Below are positions 1-10,930 of a DNA stretch of 64,000 nucleotides, piece by piece. The DNA is from Amorphophallus konjac. Taxonomy: Eukaryota; Streptophyta; Magnoliopsida; Alismatales; Araceae. The notes under the pieces were generated by a model. It was given only the letters and a program-made list of their open reading frames with translations, was not told the DNA's origin and searched no databases. Positions within the stretch are counted from its first letter, which is position 1, and each line of letters starts with the position of its first letter. The stretch lies in contig CM040123.1 of assembly GCA_022559845.1 (NCBI GenBank), positions 316,429,933 through 316,493,932 of the forward strand, in the 5' to 3' direction. The position numbers and the translations under genes are program-made.

Positions 1-800
1 ATTTTGAACTTACCATCTTGCTTTACTTCCATGAAGAGTGCCTGAAACTCATCAAATGTGCCATTTTTATGTGCAAGATAAAACACCCAAGTGAATCTAG
101 TAAAGTCATCTACTAAAACATAGCCATATCTTTTACCACTTAAGCTAGCTATTTTGGTTGGACCAAACAAGTCCATGTGAATTAGTTCAAGTGGTTTAGA
201 TGATTAGTTTTCAGTTCTACTTTTAAATGACTTTCTAGTTTATTTTTCTTGAGCACATGCATCACAAATTTTAGAATTCAGTTTGAATTTTATTTCAGGC
301 AAACCTTTAACAATTGAATGCTTCACCAATTTATGAAGGGTATTGTAGCTAGCGTGACTTAGTCTACGATGCCACAAGCATGCTAATTCAGACTTAGGTG
401 CAGCAAGACAAAGATTTATGTGAGCAGGGTCATCTAAGTCAATCATATACACATTGTTGACTCTTTTACCAGAAAACTTGGTTTCTTTTGAATTAGGGTG
501 CAAGATCCTACATTCATTAGAGTCAAAGACTACAGTATGACCTTTATCACACAGCTGACTTATGCTAAGCAAATTATACTCCAGACCATCAATAAGCAAT
601 ACATTTTCAATTGAGTTGGAGGGGTTCTTACCAACTTTACCTGTACCGATGATCTTTCCTTTGTAGTTCCCTCCAAACGTGACATGTCCAGCTTCCTTTT
701 CTACCAGGAGACAGAATTTAGTTCTATCTCCAGTCATGTGTCTTGAGCAGCCACTGTCAAGATACCAGCGATTGTCCACGGCTGCAAGACACTCCTGCAC
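1..800 (-). pseudogene. Copia-1 pol fragment: protease, GAG-pre-integrase, integrase N-part
   Basis: Read from 800 downwards. The protease active-site motif is W-Y-L-D-S-G-C-S-R-H-M-T-G (Asp plus Ser-Gly instead of Thr-Gly, as usual for copia). It is followed by a GAG-pre-integrase domain with a zinc-binding H-x3-H (residues near 'HRRLSHASY') and C-x2-C (CDAC). After TAA stops at 240-242 and about 204-206 the same frame continues into the integrase core: I-H-M-D-L-F-G-P with the first catalytic Asp, then a V-D-D-F-T-R-F motif. Both stops would be CAA glutamine codons before C-to-T change (inferred). The window edge cuts the integrase before its second Asp. The product would be the polyprotein part that cuts Gag-Pol and inserts the cDNA; this copy cannot make it. 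Confidence 0.9.
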
Positions 801-1300
801 AAAGAATTAAGTGACAATGTTTGGAACCCAAGGACAATTGGGTCCCAATAAATTCTTCATTTCTATAAAGCAAGATAACACAGACTTTGAAATCCAGACT
901 TTCTTAACATTATTGTTTTTCTTGCTTTACTGGAGGTTCTAGTTTTTCTTTTCTTCATTAACATTCCTTTTCTCTCTTTTAGCTTCTTGGACTTTATGGG
1001 TTTTAGGGATGGTGGAAGAGGATTGTTTGTTGGACCATCTGTTCCAGTTGGTTGGTCTAGAGGGGTAGGAGGTGTCATGGTACCTAGGTTGTTGAGGCTG
1101 GGTGAACCTATGACCATAAGGTGCATCACTGCCCCATACCCATGTAGGTGTCGACCTGTAGGAGGTGAGGTGCCGACCTGTCCCCTGTTCTGACCATCTA
1201 TAACGGTCTCGGGATGAAGGATGTGTCGACCTCATGTCGTGAAAGTGTCGACATGTCTCACATTCTACCTAGTTATAACGGTCTCTGGATGAGAGAAGTG
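801..1300 (-). other. Copia-1 gag-to-protease linker with repeated GTCGAC motifs
   Basis: The stretch between the gag coiled-coil reading frame and the protease holds scattered stops on the minus strand. It includes the conserved copia peptide just before protease (V-W-I-S-K near 895). Several copies of a TCGACC/TCGACA motif occur here (about 1151, 1173, 1225, 1248), neighbours 22-23 bp apart. The same motif recurs in this element's LTR (49509-49922). No separate gene is supported. Confidence 0.6.
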
Positions 1301-3201
1301 TTAGGTCCCTGTAACTAGAGTGTCAACCTGTCGGAGCATACTTAGGGTTGTCAACTTGTCCTTAGGGTAGTCCCGACCTGTCCTATTGTTGGAGTTCTTT
1401 CTACCCTTGGGATGTGCAGACTTGGACTTAGGTAGGTGTCGGCCTGCCTGTTGTTGCTGTTGGTGAGCCTTTTGGGGTTTTATAGGGTTGATCTTCATGG
1501 GCTCTCCCACTTTCTCTTTTCCTTTGTTTCTAGCATTGTCTTGGTTTAGGCTAGGAGTTGTTTTAGAAGTTGATGCTTCAGAGGATGAGACAAAGGTTGT
1601 GGTTTTCATACCAATTGAATTTTTCTTTGTGGGATTATATCCTAGCCCTTCCCTGGTGAAGTCCATTTTTGTCCCAAGCAGAGCATTCAAGTTTTCACTC
1701 CCGTCAACAAATTTTTCTAAGGAGTTCTGTTTGTCAGTTAATTCTTTCAGAAGCTTTTCATTTTCTTTCAGAAGTTGAGAGTTTACTTGATTGACAGTAT
1801 CAGCCTTTTCATTGCATAGGTTGTTGTCTTTTACATAGCTCTGCATCTTTATCTTTAGCTCATCAATTTCATCTCTTAAGCTTTTATTTTCATCTTCCAA
1901 ATCCCTCATTTCATTCCTTCTCTCTTCCAGATTTTCATTCATTTTTCTTAGATCCTCAATCTCAGTTTCTAGGAAAGTTATTTTTTCATTAAGGGTTTGA
2001 TCTTGCACAATGGAGTCAATTTTCTTCTTTAGGGCTTTGTTTTCTTTTCTGTAGACTTCATATTTATCCATTAATTCGAACTAAGCCTCTTCCCAATCCT
2101 CAGTAGAAAAATGTTCAAAAGGAGAGCTTACATCACTGTTCTTTTCCCCATTGGCCATCAGGCAGAGATCATCTTTCTCCTCTTCAGAGGAGCTATCTTC
2201 ATTTTCTTTCTCGTCACTCCAGGTACAAACCATGGCCTGCTTCTTCTTGCCCTTCCACTTGGGCATTGTTCTCTTGGCTCCCTCCGGACACTCAGACTTC
2301 ATGTGTCCGGGTTTCCTGCAAGAGTAACTGATGAGTTTCTCAAACTTCTTATCATTTTCAGGTTTTGACCTGAACCCTTTCTTTACCTGAGGCTTCCACT
2401 TTGTGAAGCCTTTACCTTCCTTTCTTAGAAACTTCCTGAATTTTCTTGTTATCATAGCAACTTCATCCTCTTCGGAGTTGCTACTTGAAGGCTCTTCATC
2501 ATCGGAAGTGTCCTTGGTGCTTGGCCCTGCTCTGAGAGCCAGAGGTTTTTTCTTACTCACTTCAACTTCCTTGTTCCTCAGATTCATCTCATAGGTCATC
2601 AGGGACCCTATGAGTTCTTCCACCTTGATGGTAGCCAAATCCTTTGATTCTTCGACCACTGTGGCCTTTGTATGCCATGCAGGAGTTAGGGATCTTAGTA
2701 TTTTTCTCACAATCTCCTGCTCGGAGTAGGTCTTACCTAGCTCAGTTAATCCATTCGTGAGCATGGTTAGCCTACTATACATGTTTGAAATAGACTCATC
2801 AGATTTCATTCTAAATTTTTCATATTCAGACACTAACATGTTTGCTTTAGTTGCACGTACCTACTGTGTCCCTTCATATATTACCTTAAGATAGTCCCAC
2901 ATTTCTTTTGCAGTTGCGCAAGTTGACACTATTAAGAATTCTGTTGGATGAAGGGAGCACTGCATTATGTACTTGGCACCCCATTCAGAGTGAATCTTCT
3001 TATCTACTCCTTGGTACATGTTTCCTCTTCTGGTTCGGGAGGCAACTCATATGGACCTTTGCTGATCACCCGCCAGATCTCATGATCCTGTGCTCTGATG
3101 AAGACCTACATACGGTTTTTCCAGTAAGGATAGTTTGTTCCAGAGAAAAAGGGAGGTCTATTTATGGAATGCCCTTCGGACATAGGACTCTTAGTCACCA
3201 T
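1301..3201 (-). pseudogene. Copia-1 gag (UBN2-type nucleocapsid precursor), broken
   Basis: The start is the ATG at 3201-3199, followed within about 20 residues by the copia Gag motif F-S-G-T-N-Y-P-Y-W-K. The UBN2-like core follows (S-E-Y-E-K-F-R-M-K near 2820). A zinc knuckle near 2310 reads S-Y-S-C-R-K-P-G-H-M-K-S-E-C, so the first of the four CCHC ligands is Ser instead of Cys. An acidic Ser/Glu stretch ends in an in-frame TAG at 2081-2083, and the frame continues from 2071 as a coiled coil rich in Lys, Glu and Leu, typical of SIRE-type Gag. Other lesions are a TAG at codon 24, a frameshift near 2995, and a TAG near 2862. Gag would package the element RNA; this copy cannot. Element 1 inserted about 20 bp upstream of this start. 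Confidence 0.85.
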
Positions 3202-3219
3202 ATCACCAGTACTCTCAAG

Positions 3220-3224
3220 GTCAT
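3220..3224. repeat. E1 target-site duplication GTCAT, left copy
   Basis: GTCAT directly precedes the left LTR. The identical GTCAT follows the right LTR at 48346-48350. The target is the copia-1 leader and gag start. Confidence 0.95.
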
Positions 3225-4845
3225 TATTGACACCCGTTTTATGACCGACAAGTCGGGTCATCTCCTTATTTATTCTATGTGACGCTCCAAGTTATTCATT
3301 CCTTTGTTGAGTCTCCTTCATCGGTCTGAAGCTTATTTCATGGGTCTTAGCTCCTTGGTTGAGTATGGTTCCACGATTTCTCGTTTGATGAAGCTTAGCA
3401 AGTTTTCTTATCATTTGGATCCTCATTGTTTCTAACGGTCTGCACCTGGGGCGTTACGTTCATCTAACGCATTGTCCCTGGACCGTTACATCTTGAAGAG
3501 TCCTACGACTTAAGGCTTTGTTTCAATCCTTATCCTTTGGCCTATCCATTGAGTATAACGGTCTGTCGTGCAGCCATTACTTCCCTCTAACGCGTTCATC
3601 CTTGGCCGTTACTTTCATTCAAGAGTCCTATTGTTTTGATCTTCTTCCGTTGATCTTATCTCTTTTAAGATAAGGTTGATAGTGACGGTCTCTCCCGGGC
3701 GCGTTATTTGCCTGTGACGGTCTTTCGAGCAGCCGTTACATCAAACAGAGAGTCCTGGCAGTTCAGGCCTTTTCTCTGCTACTCCGTGGTCGAGATAAGA
3801 GTTTGATCTTGTGATTTCTCTTCCAAATCGGATCCTCAGAACCTTCTGTTTGTTTCTATGGACTCTTGGTGATATTATCTTTGAGAGTTTGCTAAGAGTT
3901 ATCCTCTTTTCTTGCTGGATTATCCTCTGCTCGACCAGAGATTTTGAGGGCCTATAAATAGAACCCTTGACTTCATGGCCCGAAAGGGGAAGATCTGGAG
4001 TTTACGTCGAAGTGCTGACGCATCCTGGAGCCACATCCAACCAAGGAGAACTGTTCCTCCAGTCCATCTGCTTCACGGTGAAGGGAGTATTCGTTTCATT
4101 GTGTTTGAGTTTTCATCATTGTCACACTTGTGTTCTTCCTCCTTTTTCTCAAAGCATTGTCCCTCTTCTTTCTTCCACGTTCTGCATCTATTTTCATCAT
4201 CTTAACATCTTCCCTATCTTTTAAAACGCCCAGAGGGGTTAAAAAACCAAAACTTTCCTGGTTTACAGGTTCATTAGACGAGGCCCAAGTCTTCTGGCCG
4301 ACTGGAAGGTTTGGAGTTCAAGGAATTCATAAGCTATTTCTGCAGGTTGTCTGACGGTCTTGAGAAGACGCGTCAGGTTCATATAACGGTGCATCGGGCG
4401 ACCGTCACACTTCTGTGACGCACAGGGTCTGGGTCGTTACATTCAGCTGATCTGCAGATTTCACTGGTTTCTCTCTCCCGTGGGCGGGTGCTTCATCCAC
4501 CTATTTCCAAGGTATTTTCAAGTCTTTGACTTGTGTCTACTTTGGTGGCGATCACGTTCTTTCTTAGTATTGGGCATTAGCTTTCTCTTTCCCACTTCAT
4601 ATTCCTTTGCTTGTTCCACCCACGTGGTGTGTTTTATTTACTTTTGCTCCACGCCCCGGCGTGTGTTTTTCTTTACTTTCTTTAGATTACTTTGATTAAG
4701 ATAGCATTGCCCATGCTAGAGCTTGTTCGGATTGCCTAGGTTCATGGTTCACATGTCCTTGGGTTGATTGAGATCATTGATTTTTGCTTATCATCTTTAT
4801 CATACATCACAAACCCACAAAAAGAAGGAAGCAAATAAATCAACA
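3225..4845 (+). repeat. E1 5' LTR
   Basis: 1621 bp, from TATTGACACC (TG mutated to TA; the right LTR keeps TGTTGACACC) to AATCAACA. A TATA box, TATAAATA, is at 3953-3960. Palindromic units of the RACGGTC...GACCGTYA type start at about 3434, 3465, 3554, 3586, 3683, 3714, 4352, 4385 and 4415. Short open frames downstream of the TATA box occur in both LTR copies and are not genes. Confidence 0.95.
3953..3960 (+). promoter_or_regulatory. TATA box of E1 5' LTR
   Basis: TATAAATA sits about three-fifths of the way into the LTR. It is the likely core promoter for the genomic RNA and is repeated at 47453-47460 in the right LTR. Confidence 0.75.
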
Positions 4846-4855
4846 GATAATTTTT

Positions 4856-4873
4856 TGGCGATCACGGTGGGAC
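4856..4873 (+). other. E1 primer-binding site, tRNA-Arg type
   Basis: TGGCGATCACGGTGGGAC begins 10 bases after the LTR end. Its complement ends in CGCCA and resembles the T-arm and acceptor end of a plant tRNA-Arg, the primer known for Ogre elements. E2 has the identical 18 bases at 10789-10806. Confidence 0.8.
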
Positions 4874-5790
4874 AACTTGTGCCAATCGTGTTTTGAACTC
4901 TGTTTTATACCAGCCATCATTTCCTTGCGTGGTTTTCCCCGGATTTCCCTTCTATTTCCCTGCTGTTTCTGGTTCCCTGGCTCCTCTGACGGTCCTGGTT
5001 CCCTGCGTTACATTGATTCTGGCGGTCTGGTCTTCGACCGTTACATACTTCTGACGCGGGTCTTATAGACCGTTACACTCCAGACAGGTACGCATCCCGA
5101 GGTGCATTTTCTTTCCGCAGTTTCTGCTGTGATATTCTTGCGTGGGTGTTATCTGACTTCCTCCTTGGTTGGTTTACATATCTACATCATTATGTGCATA
5201 ATTGTTTGCTAGATTCTAGATTAGAACTTGCATGCACCCTGGTGCACATAGGTTCATGCATATTATCATACATTAGATTACATTTTCCTACCTTGGTGTG
5301 CGGACCTCTCGTCTCCATATTCCTTGGGGCCGACTAGGAAATCACACCAGGGACCTCCATAAGTCCCCGCGAGCCGTGGATTCCCACATGGACGCCGGGC
5401 CGGTTGTACCTTTCCCACCTCGTGTCTAGGGTTGCATAAGTGAAGGAGTGATCACATTTAGAGTCAAACCAAGCCTTACACCCTCTCCTATCAGGAACCT
5501 ATTGTTGAGAGCACATCCTAATCAATCTACTAAAGTTCCAAAGGAGAAATCTTAAGAATCTTGTCACATCATCTTAAACAACTTGGTTGACTTTGAGTGT
5601 CTTCATCTCTTGTCACTTACATCTTTGTTAGAAATCATCTAAGTTTGGTTGCTCATTGTGTGGTTGCTTGTGTTGTTTGCATCTTGTCAAGGTTGTCCGT
5701 TGCATGTGGAGTTTTTTTCGTCCGTTGGAAGCACCTCCTAGAGTCAATTCCTTCTCCAAATTCTACTCAAATCTGCTTTTCGAATCCACC
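4874..5790 (+). other. E1 leader between primer site and gag
   Basis: Non-coding leader of about 0.9 kb. It holds three palindromic units starting at about 4987, 5020 and 5053 (spacing 33 bp) with a clear GACCGTTACA arm. From about 5280 a block (ggacctc...ccgtggattccc...ggacg) resembles the E2 leader at 11570-11670. I see no supported gene. Confidence 0.7.
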
Positions 5791-7702
5791 ATGGCTTCTT
5801 TCAACCCTCCCTGTTCCCAAGAGGATTCCCTTCCTCAAGGACTTCTAGAAAACCCTGCTAGGGTTACCTCATTCTCTTCTGGAGAGGGGACAACCCCTCT
5901 TCCATCCTCCACCCCCATGGAGGGTGGTCAAGCCACCCCTTATTTCTCTTCTCCTTCTGTGGGCTCCATTCTCCAAATGATGGCCCAATTGGATCCGGCC
6001 CAACTCCAAGCTGTCTATCAGGCCATGCAAGGATCCAATATCTCCCCTCCCACGATTACGCAGGGTCAATCCAATCCTTCCATCCAGCCCACTCCGATTG
6101 ATCTTACTCTGGTCCAACCCCGGACCATCACCTTTGCTGGCATGGAGACGGGCCAATCTTCTACTTCGGCCCAGCAATCTTTCGACAAGGGGAAGTCTGC
6201 CATCCCCTTTCATTCAGTCGGATCATCATATGTCTAGCCCAACAGTTCCACAAGTCCTTATGGGCCCTTCAGATTTCTTGCGCCCTCAGCCAGGGGTTGT
6301 CCAAGCCCACTCTAATTTGGGTCAATCTCCGGCCCAATATCCTTCTTATGGGCCCCCTGCCTTGGCCGTTTATCCTTCTGCTCCTTCTTATGGGCTCCCA
6401 CCTCCTGCCACAGTCCACCCTTCTGCTCCTCAACTTCAGTCATCATCTCTCCCTACCCCTGCTCCGTCTAGAGAGCAGGAATTACTTGATAAATGGGCCA
6501 CCATGCAACAGCAACTCAATTTCCTCCAGAAGTGGGTTGGCCCACAGTCCTTGGCAGATGTTCCGGTTCCTAGCTTTCAGAACATCTGGTTCCCTCCGCA
6601 GTCCGAGCTCCCCAATTATAGAAAGTACGATGGGAACGGCAATCCCTTTATTCACGTAAGGGACTTCTTGTATGAATCGTCCCAATTCCAATATGATGAT
6701 CGCCTTATGGCGTATTTGTTCGGCCGATCATTGGACGACGTTGCATTGGAATGGTTCTACTCTCTGCCATTGGAAGACGCCGAAAGCTTCAAGGTAGTGA
6801 AAGATAAGTTTATCCAGCGGTTTCAAGACAGGGTCGGCTCGGAGTACTCATTTACAGACTTGGTGGCCGAAAAGATGAAACCACATGATGAGTTTTCTAC
6901 TTATGCAGATAGGTGGAGGCAAATGGCCGCTAGAGTGCCCGGCCATATCCCGGAGGAAGAGAAGGTCAAGTTACTTATTTCCAATGCTGCTCCGACCTTC
7001 CGAAACATTCTGGCCATGAATGACATAGCCAACATGCACCAACTCTACAGCTGGATGCGGTTCATCCAAACATAGTTCAAGGACTCCCCCATTCACTCGC
7101 TATTTGAAAACCAAAAGCCCAAGTACCACAAGAAACCTCAAGGGCCGGTCACCGAGGGGGTCCAAACAAATGAGCAAGTTCAAGCCGTTGCTTTCCCATT
7201 CCAAGCCGCACCCTTCTGCTTCCCTCAAAATCCCCGCACTCCACAGAATCCCGCTCCCCAAAACTACCAGGCCACTCCGCAAAACCCTCCGCCCACCTTC
7301 GCCATTCCACAAAACACCTTCACCGCACCACAACAACCACCACCACCTCCGTAATACCACAACGTCCCTCCACCCAATGGCTACAACAACAACCCTAACA
7401 ACAAGCGCCCGGCTCCTAAAAGAGCTCAGTACCCACCCTTGCCAGAAACACTCACAGACATCTTCTCAGCTCTCATGTCGGTGAATGCCATACAGCTCCC
7501 TCCGGAACGGCCCAACTAGAATCCGACAGTTGATCAGATGAAATATTGTATGTTCCACAGGCAGTCGCGGCATACCATTGAAGGGTGTTTCCAATTCCGG
7601 GACCTGGTCTATGACCTCCATGAAGGGCAAAGAATTGATTGGGCCGAGATGCACAGGGCCATCATAGAAATCAAAGAGAAGAGAAGGCAGCCGCCGAGGT
7701 AG
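5791..7702 (+). pseudogene. E1 gag, broken
   Basis: The start is ATG 5791 (context CCACCATGG). A Pro/Gln/Ser-rich N-part (to about 6570) is followed by the Retrotrans_gag core (near 6600-7075: N-G-N-P-F-I-H-V-R-D-F, A-L-E-W-F-Y-S-L, F-I-Q-R-F-Q-D-R-V-G) that builds the particle shell. A CHHC zinc motif follows near 7544-7600 (C-M-F-H...H-T-I-E-G-C). Lesions are a frameshift at 6190-6237, TAG 7073-7075 (CAG in E2), TAA near 7351 and TAG near 7517. The frame ends at TAG 7700-7702, directly followed by CAA. E2 has a TAG-CAA at exactly the same place, so this last stop is probably an original part of the element. Confidence 0.85.
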
Positions 7703-9476
7703 CAAGTGCAGCAGCAACAGGTACCACAGCCACAGCAGCAGCCGCAGCAGCAACAGCAACCGGTTCAAGACCTGGGGATTCATCAAAACCCAATGACAAA
7801 CCATCTTCCTGCTCCACAGCCTCCACCGCAGGCACCGGCTCAGGTCAATGTCATCAACCTCCGGCTCCCAACCCCGAGTGGTCCTTCGATGATAATAACT
7901 CCACGCCACAGGTCATGGCCCTTCACCACAACTACCATAATCCTCCTGCTTCCCCCATCCTCATACCTACACACCAAACCCCTCCTCCACTCGTCCTCCC
8001 ATTTACCCCTATTCTATCACATGCACCATCACCCGCGCCTCCGTCGCACTCGTCATTGCTCACATCCACTACCATCACCTCCTCCCCGCTCGCGCTTACA
8101 TCCACTATCGCCACACCTCCATCTAACCCTCCACTCATCACGCCTCCGTCCACTTTTATATCCCCACTTCCGCTCGCGCCCACTGCCACTAACCCCTCGT
8201 TTATCATCCTTTCCGCCACACCCTCTTCCACACCGCTCATCCATCCCACTGGGCCTACTAAATCACTTATCCTGAGCCCACCTGAGGCCGCGGTAGCTTA
8301 TAATTTCACCCTACGGAGCAGGCGCATGTTCCACCGAAACTATCCTTCCACTTCCAATCCCGAGTCTTCCGAACCGGCTGCCGAGCAAGAAGAGGCCGAG
8401 CCACTACCCGGGACCCAATATGATTTGTTACATCATTTGGATAGGGTGCCCGCCAAGATATCTGTGCTGGAACTGATTAAGAGATCTACCCTTCACCAAG
8501 ATGCATTAAGAGACTTTCTTCAAAAGGTGATGGTTAGTGAAGACATGGCAGTTGATAGCTTACCTACCGCACTGGCAACAATCTCCAAGGGGCCAGCCAT
8601 TACTCTCTCTGAAACCGAGCTAGCACCACCAGAAGCTCGGCAAATGCCGCTATGCATTACTATCATTCTGAACAAAGTTAGCATCGATGCGGCATTAGTT
8701 GACACAGGGGCATCTATCAACATATGCCCGCTCAGCACTCTAAGGGCTTGTAATCTGTCAGAAGAACTTCTACGCCCAACTCCCACTACTATAGCTACTT
8801 ATGACAACTCTCGACGGGCATGTCACGGGATTGTCACCATTCAAGCTGAGCTTGGGCCTCTTACTATGCTCGTTGAGTTTTACGTACTAGATATTGACCC
8901 TATGTTCAAGGCTATCTTGGGTCGTCAGTGGATCGATACCCTCAGCGCCGTACCCTCCACTGCACATCAATGCATTAAATTCTCTTTCCAAGGGAGGGTC
9001 GTCAAAGTTAAAAGCTTATCCATGGTCCAATCAGTGAAGGCTATTTCAGAGAAGGTTCTTCCCACATTATGGCCAAGCAGTCGGCCCATTATGTCAGTGC
9101 TAGATCTTGATTTTCCGTGGGCTTACGCACCCCGCAAGCCCGTCACTGCAGCAGTTGACATCAAGGTGAAGCCCCAGATCCGAGATTTCAAGGGCTGGGA
9201 CATCATACTGAAGCTAGGCTACCAACCGGGGAGAGGCCTCGGTGCTCAATTGCAAGGGCGAACTAAGCCCATCCCCAAAGGCAGGAAAATGAGCAAGAGA
9301 GGTCTCGGCTACCGAGAGACCGCATTATCTATGATGGGTGATTCCGGGCCACTCACCTGGGACTACCGTCAACACTTTGTTAGAGGGCCTCTCCAGCCCG
9401 ACACCTTAACCCCACAGCCAGCTCTGCCAATAAAGAATGCAGTCTGTCCGATTGCCAGTCCACCCCCAGTGCTAAG
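7703..9476 (+). pseudogene. E1 protease with G-patch, 5' part (split by E2)
   Basis: A Gln/Pro-rich linker follows the gag amber. The frame shifts once near 7890, and then one frame runs open to the insertion of E2 at 9476. The aspartic protease has V-D-T-G-A-S at 8698-8715 (catalytic Asp 8701-8703) and a hydrophobic I-L-G-R near 8915. A G-patch follows at about 9193-9315: G-W, L-G-Y, G-R-G-L-G, then G-L-G-Y. G-patches are RNA-binding modules, and betaretroviral proteases carry one at the same relative place. The protease would cut Gag-Pol. Reading continues in frame at 33558 once E2 and one CTAAG are left out. Confidence 0.88.
9472..9476. repeat. E2 target-site duplication CTAAG, left copy
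   Basis: CTAAG precedes TGTAGACATG and matches 33558-33562. The target is the E1 protease frame. Confidence 0.95.
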
Positions 9477-10785
9477 TGTAGACATGCCAAAATTGACGCT
9501 ATGTTGATCAAATCTCATGTCACTATGTTGACACCCCAAAGTGAACTTCAATACATTCATAATATGAAGTTTTTCTATTTTTGTGTGTTTTTGGTTTGTT
9601 CTTTGCATTTTTTGTGATTCGCGACCTGAAGAGGGGCGTGTTTTAAATAGCGACCTTATCTAGGGCGTGTTCAGAAGAAAGGACGACCAAATGTGAGGGC
9701 GCCAATTCCTGGTATTATCCGGTTTCAAAATAAAATTCAAAGTATTGATTAACGTCCTTCCTCAGGGCATGTTTTCAATTAACGCCTTCATCTCAGGCGT
9801 TTTCTCATAATTTTCAAATAAAGTAAGTTTTATTGCCAAAATTAAATCCGAGAAGTGACGCCCTTGATCCTGGTCGTGTTTTTGAGTAACGTCTTGGTGT
9901 AGGTCGTCAATTTGTGATTTGACGCCCTTCTGAAGGTCGTGTTTTATCTTTCGGTGTCCTGCTTAAACTCGTCTTTCCTAGAGAGTTCCCTGCCTTTAAT
10001 GGTCTCCTTGCTCGAATTGGAACTAGAGTCCTGCCTTCTTTTGATCATTGCACATTCTTATCCTTCCGAATCTGAGGTTATCTTGGATCTGGAACCCTAT
10101 ATAGGGATGTCTTGATCAACCTCGCGCGAGGTTGGCAGGTTACGAGAGCAGGCTATCGAGATCAGAGTTTTTTTTTATGCATAGACGCTGAGGCTATCCA
10201 TCTTCTTCCTGCGCGGTCTTTAAAGCTCTCTGCTTCCTTTTTATTCCTGTCAACAGCATCGACTTCGGTTCCCTTTACTGTCATCAGGGACAGCATGGTT
10301 TTTTCTTGCTTATCTAATTGTTGTTCTTCCGTCGATCATCATACGTTTTTCTCCTTTTGCATTAGTTTCATCATATCTTCTCCTTCCCTAACTCTTTAGG
10401 GGTTTTAAAACAAAAAAAAAAGGTGCGCATGTTTTATTCTCTATTCATCATCATATCATCTACTTGGGATTGATACTACATTCACTTGGCTGATCCACTT
10501 CTTTTGTTTGTTTGTTTTGTCTTTTTTGCAAGGGTAATCAATAAAGAAAAACCCCCTTCATCGGCCGGCCGATTGAAGGAGGAGGAGGAATTCACAATCC
10601 AGCCCGCGTTCTATTTTTCACCAGGTATTCGCGATCTTCTTTGTTTCTTCTTGAGGTAACCCCCCTGGCGATCACCCTCCTTAGTAGCACCACGTGCTTC
10701 TTTTATTCATTATTATATCATCTCTCCCCCTTGTGTTTTCTCATATTTAAACTCTTCTTCATGTGTGGATTTATCACAATCTACA
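9477..10785 (+). repeat. E2 5' LTR
   Basis: 1309 bp. The TATA-like TATATAG is at 10098-10104. Eight palindromic units (consensus ACGCCC-7 bases-GGGCGT) start at about 9621, 9650, 9683, 9752, 9782, 9858, 9889 and 9922, all upstream of the TATA box in U3. Confidence 0.95.
10098..10104 (+). promoter_or_regulatory. TATA box of E2 5' LTR
   Basis: TATATAG (context ccctatataggg), repeated at 32871-32877 in the right LTR. The palindromic array lies 150-480 bp upstream. Confidence 0.7.
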
Positions 10786-10788
10786 AAT

Positions 10789-10806
10789 TGGCGATCACGG
10801 TGGGAC
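10789..10806 (+). other. E2 primer-binding site, tRNA-Arg type
   Basis: The same 18 bases as in E1 (TGGCGATCACGGTGGGAC), three bases after the LTR end. Confidence 0.82.
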
Positions 10807-10840
10807 TTCCATTGTTTTTCTTTTGATTACCATCTCCTAC

Positions 10841-10930
10841 TGGCACCCACGTGTGCCCTTTCCTATTGGCACCCACGTGTGCCCTTTCCCCTTCGGCACC
10901 CACGTGTGCCCTTTCCCCTCGGTACCCGCG
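10841..10930 (+). repeat. Tandem G-box palindromes in E2 leader
   Basis: Three copies of a unit around GGCACCCACGTGTGCCC, each with a CACGTG G-box (10848-10853, 10874-10879, 10901-10906), spaced 26-27 bp. A decayed fourth follows. G-boxes bind plant bZIP and bHLH factors. Confidence 0.85.

Noticed and set aside
3967..4354. Short open frames in the E1 LTR, repeated at 47467-47777
   Set aside because: They are duplicates because the LTR is duplicated, lie in untranslated U5/R sequence and show no domain or codon signal.
7706..8275. Overlapping open frames between E1 gag and protease suggesting programmed -1 frameshifting
   Set aside because: E2 also ends up in the -1 phase, but its frame changes fall at other alignment positions and in two steps, so ordinary indels explain both.
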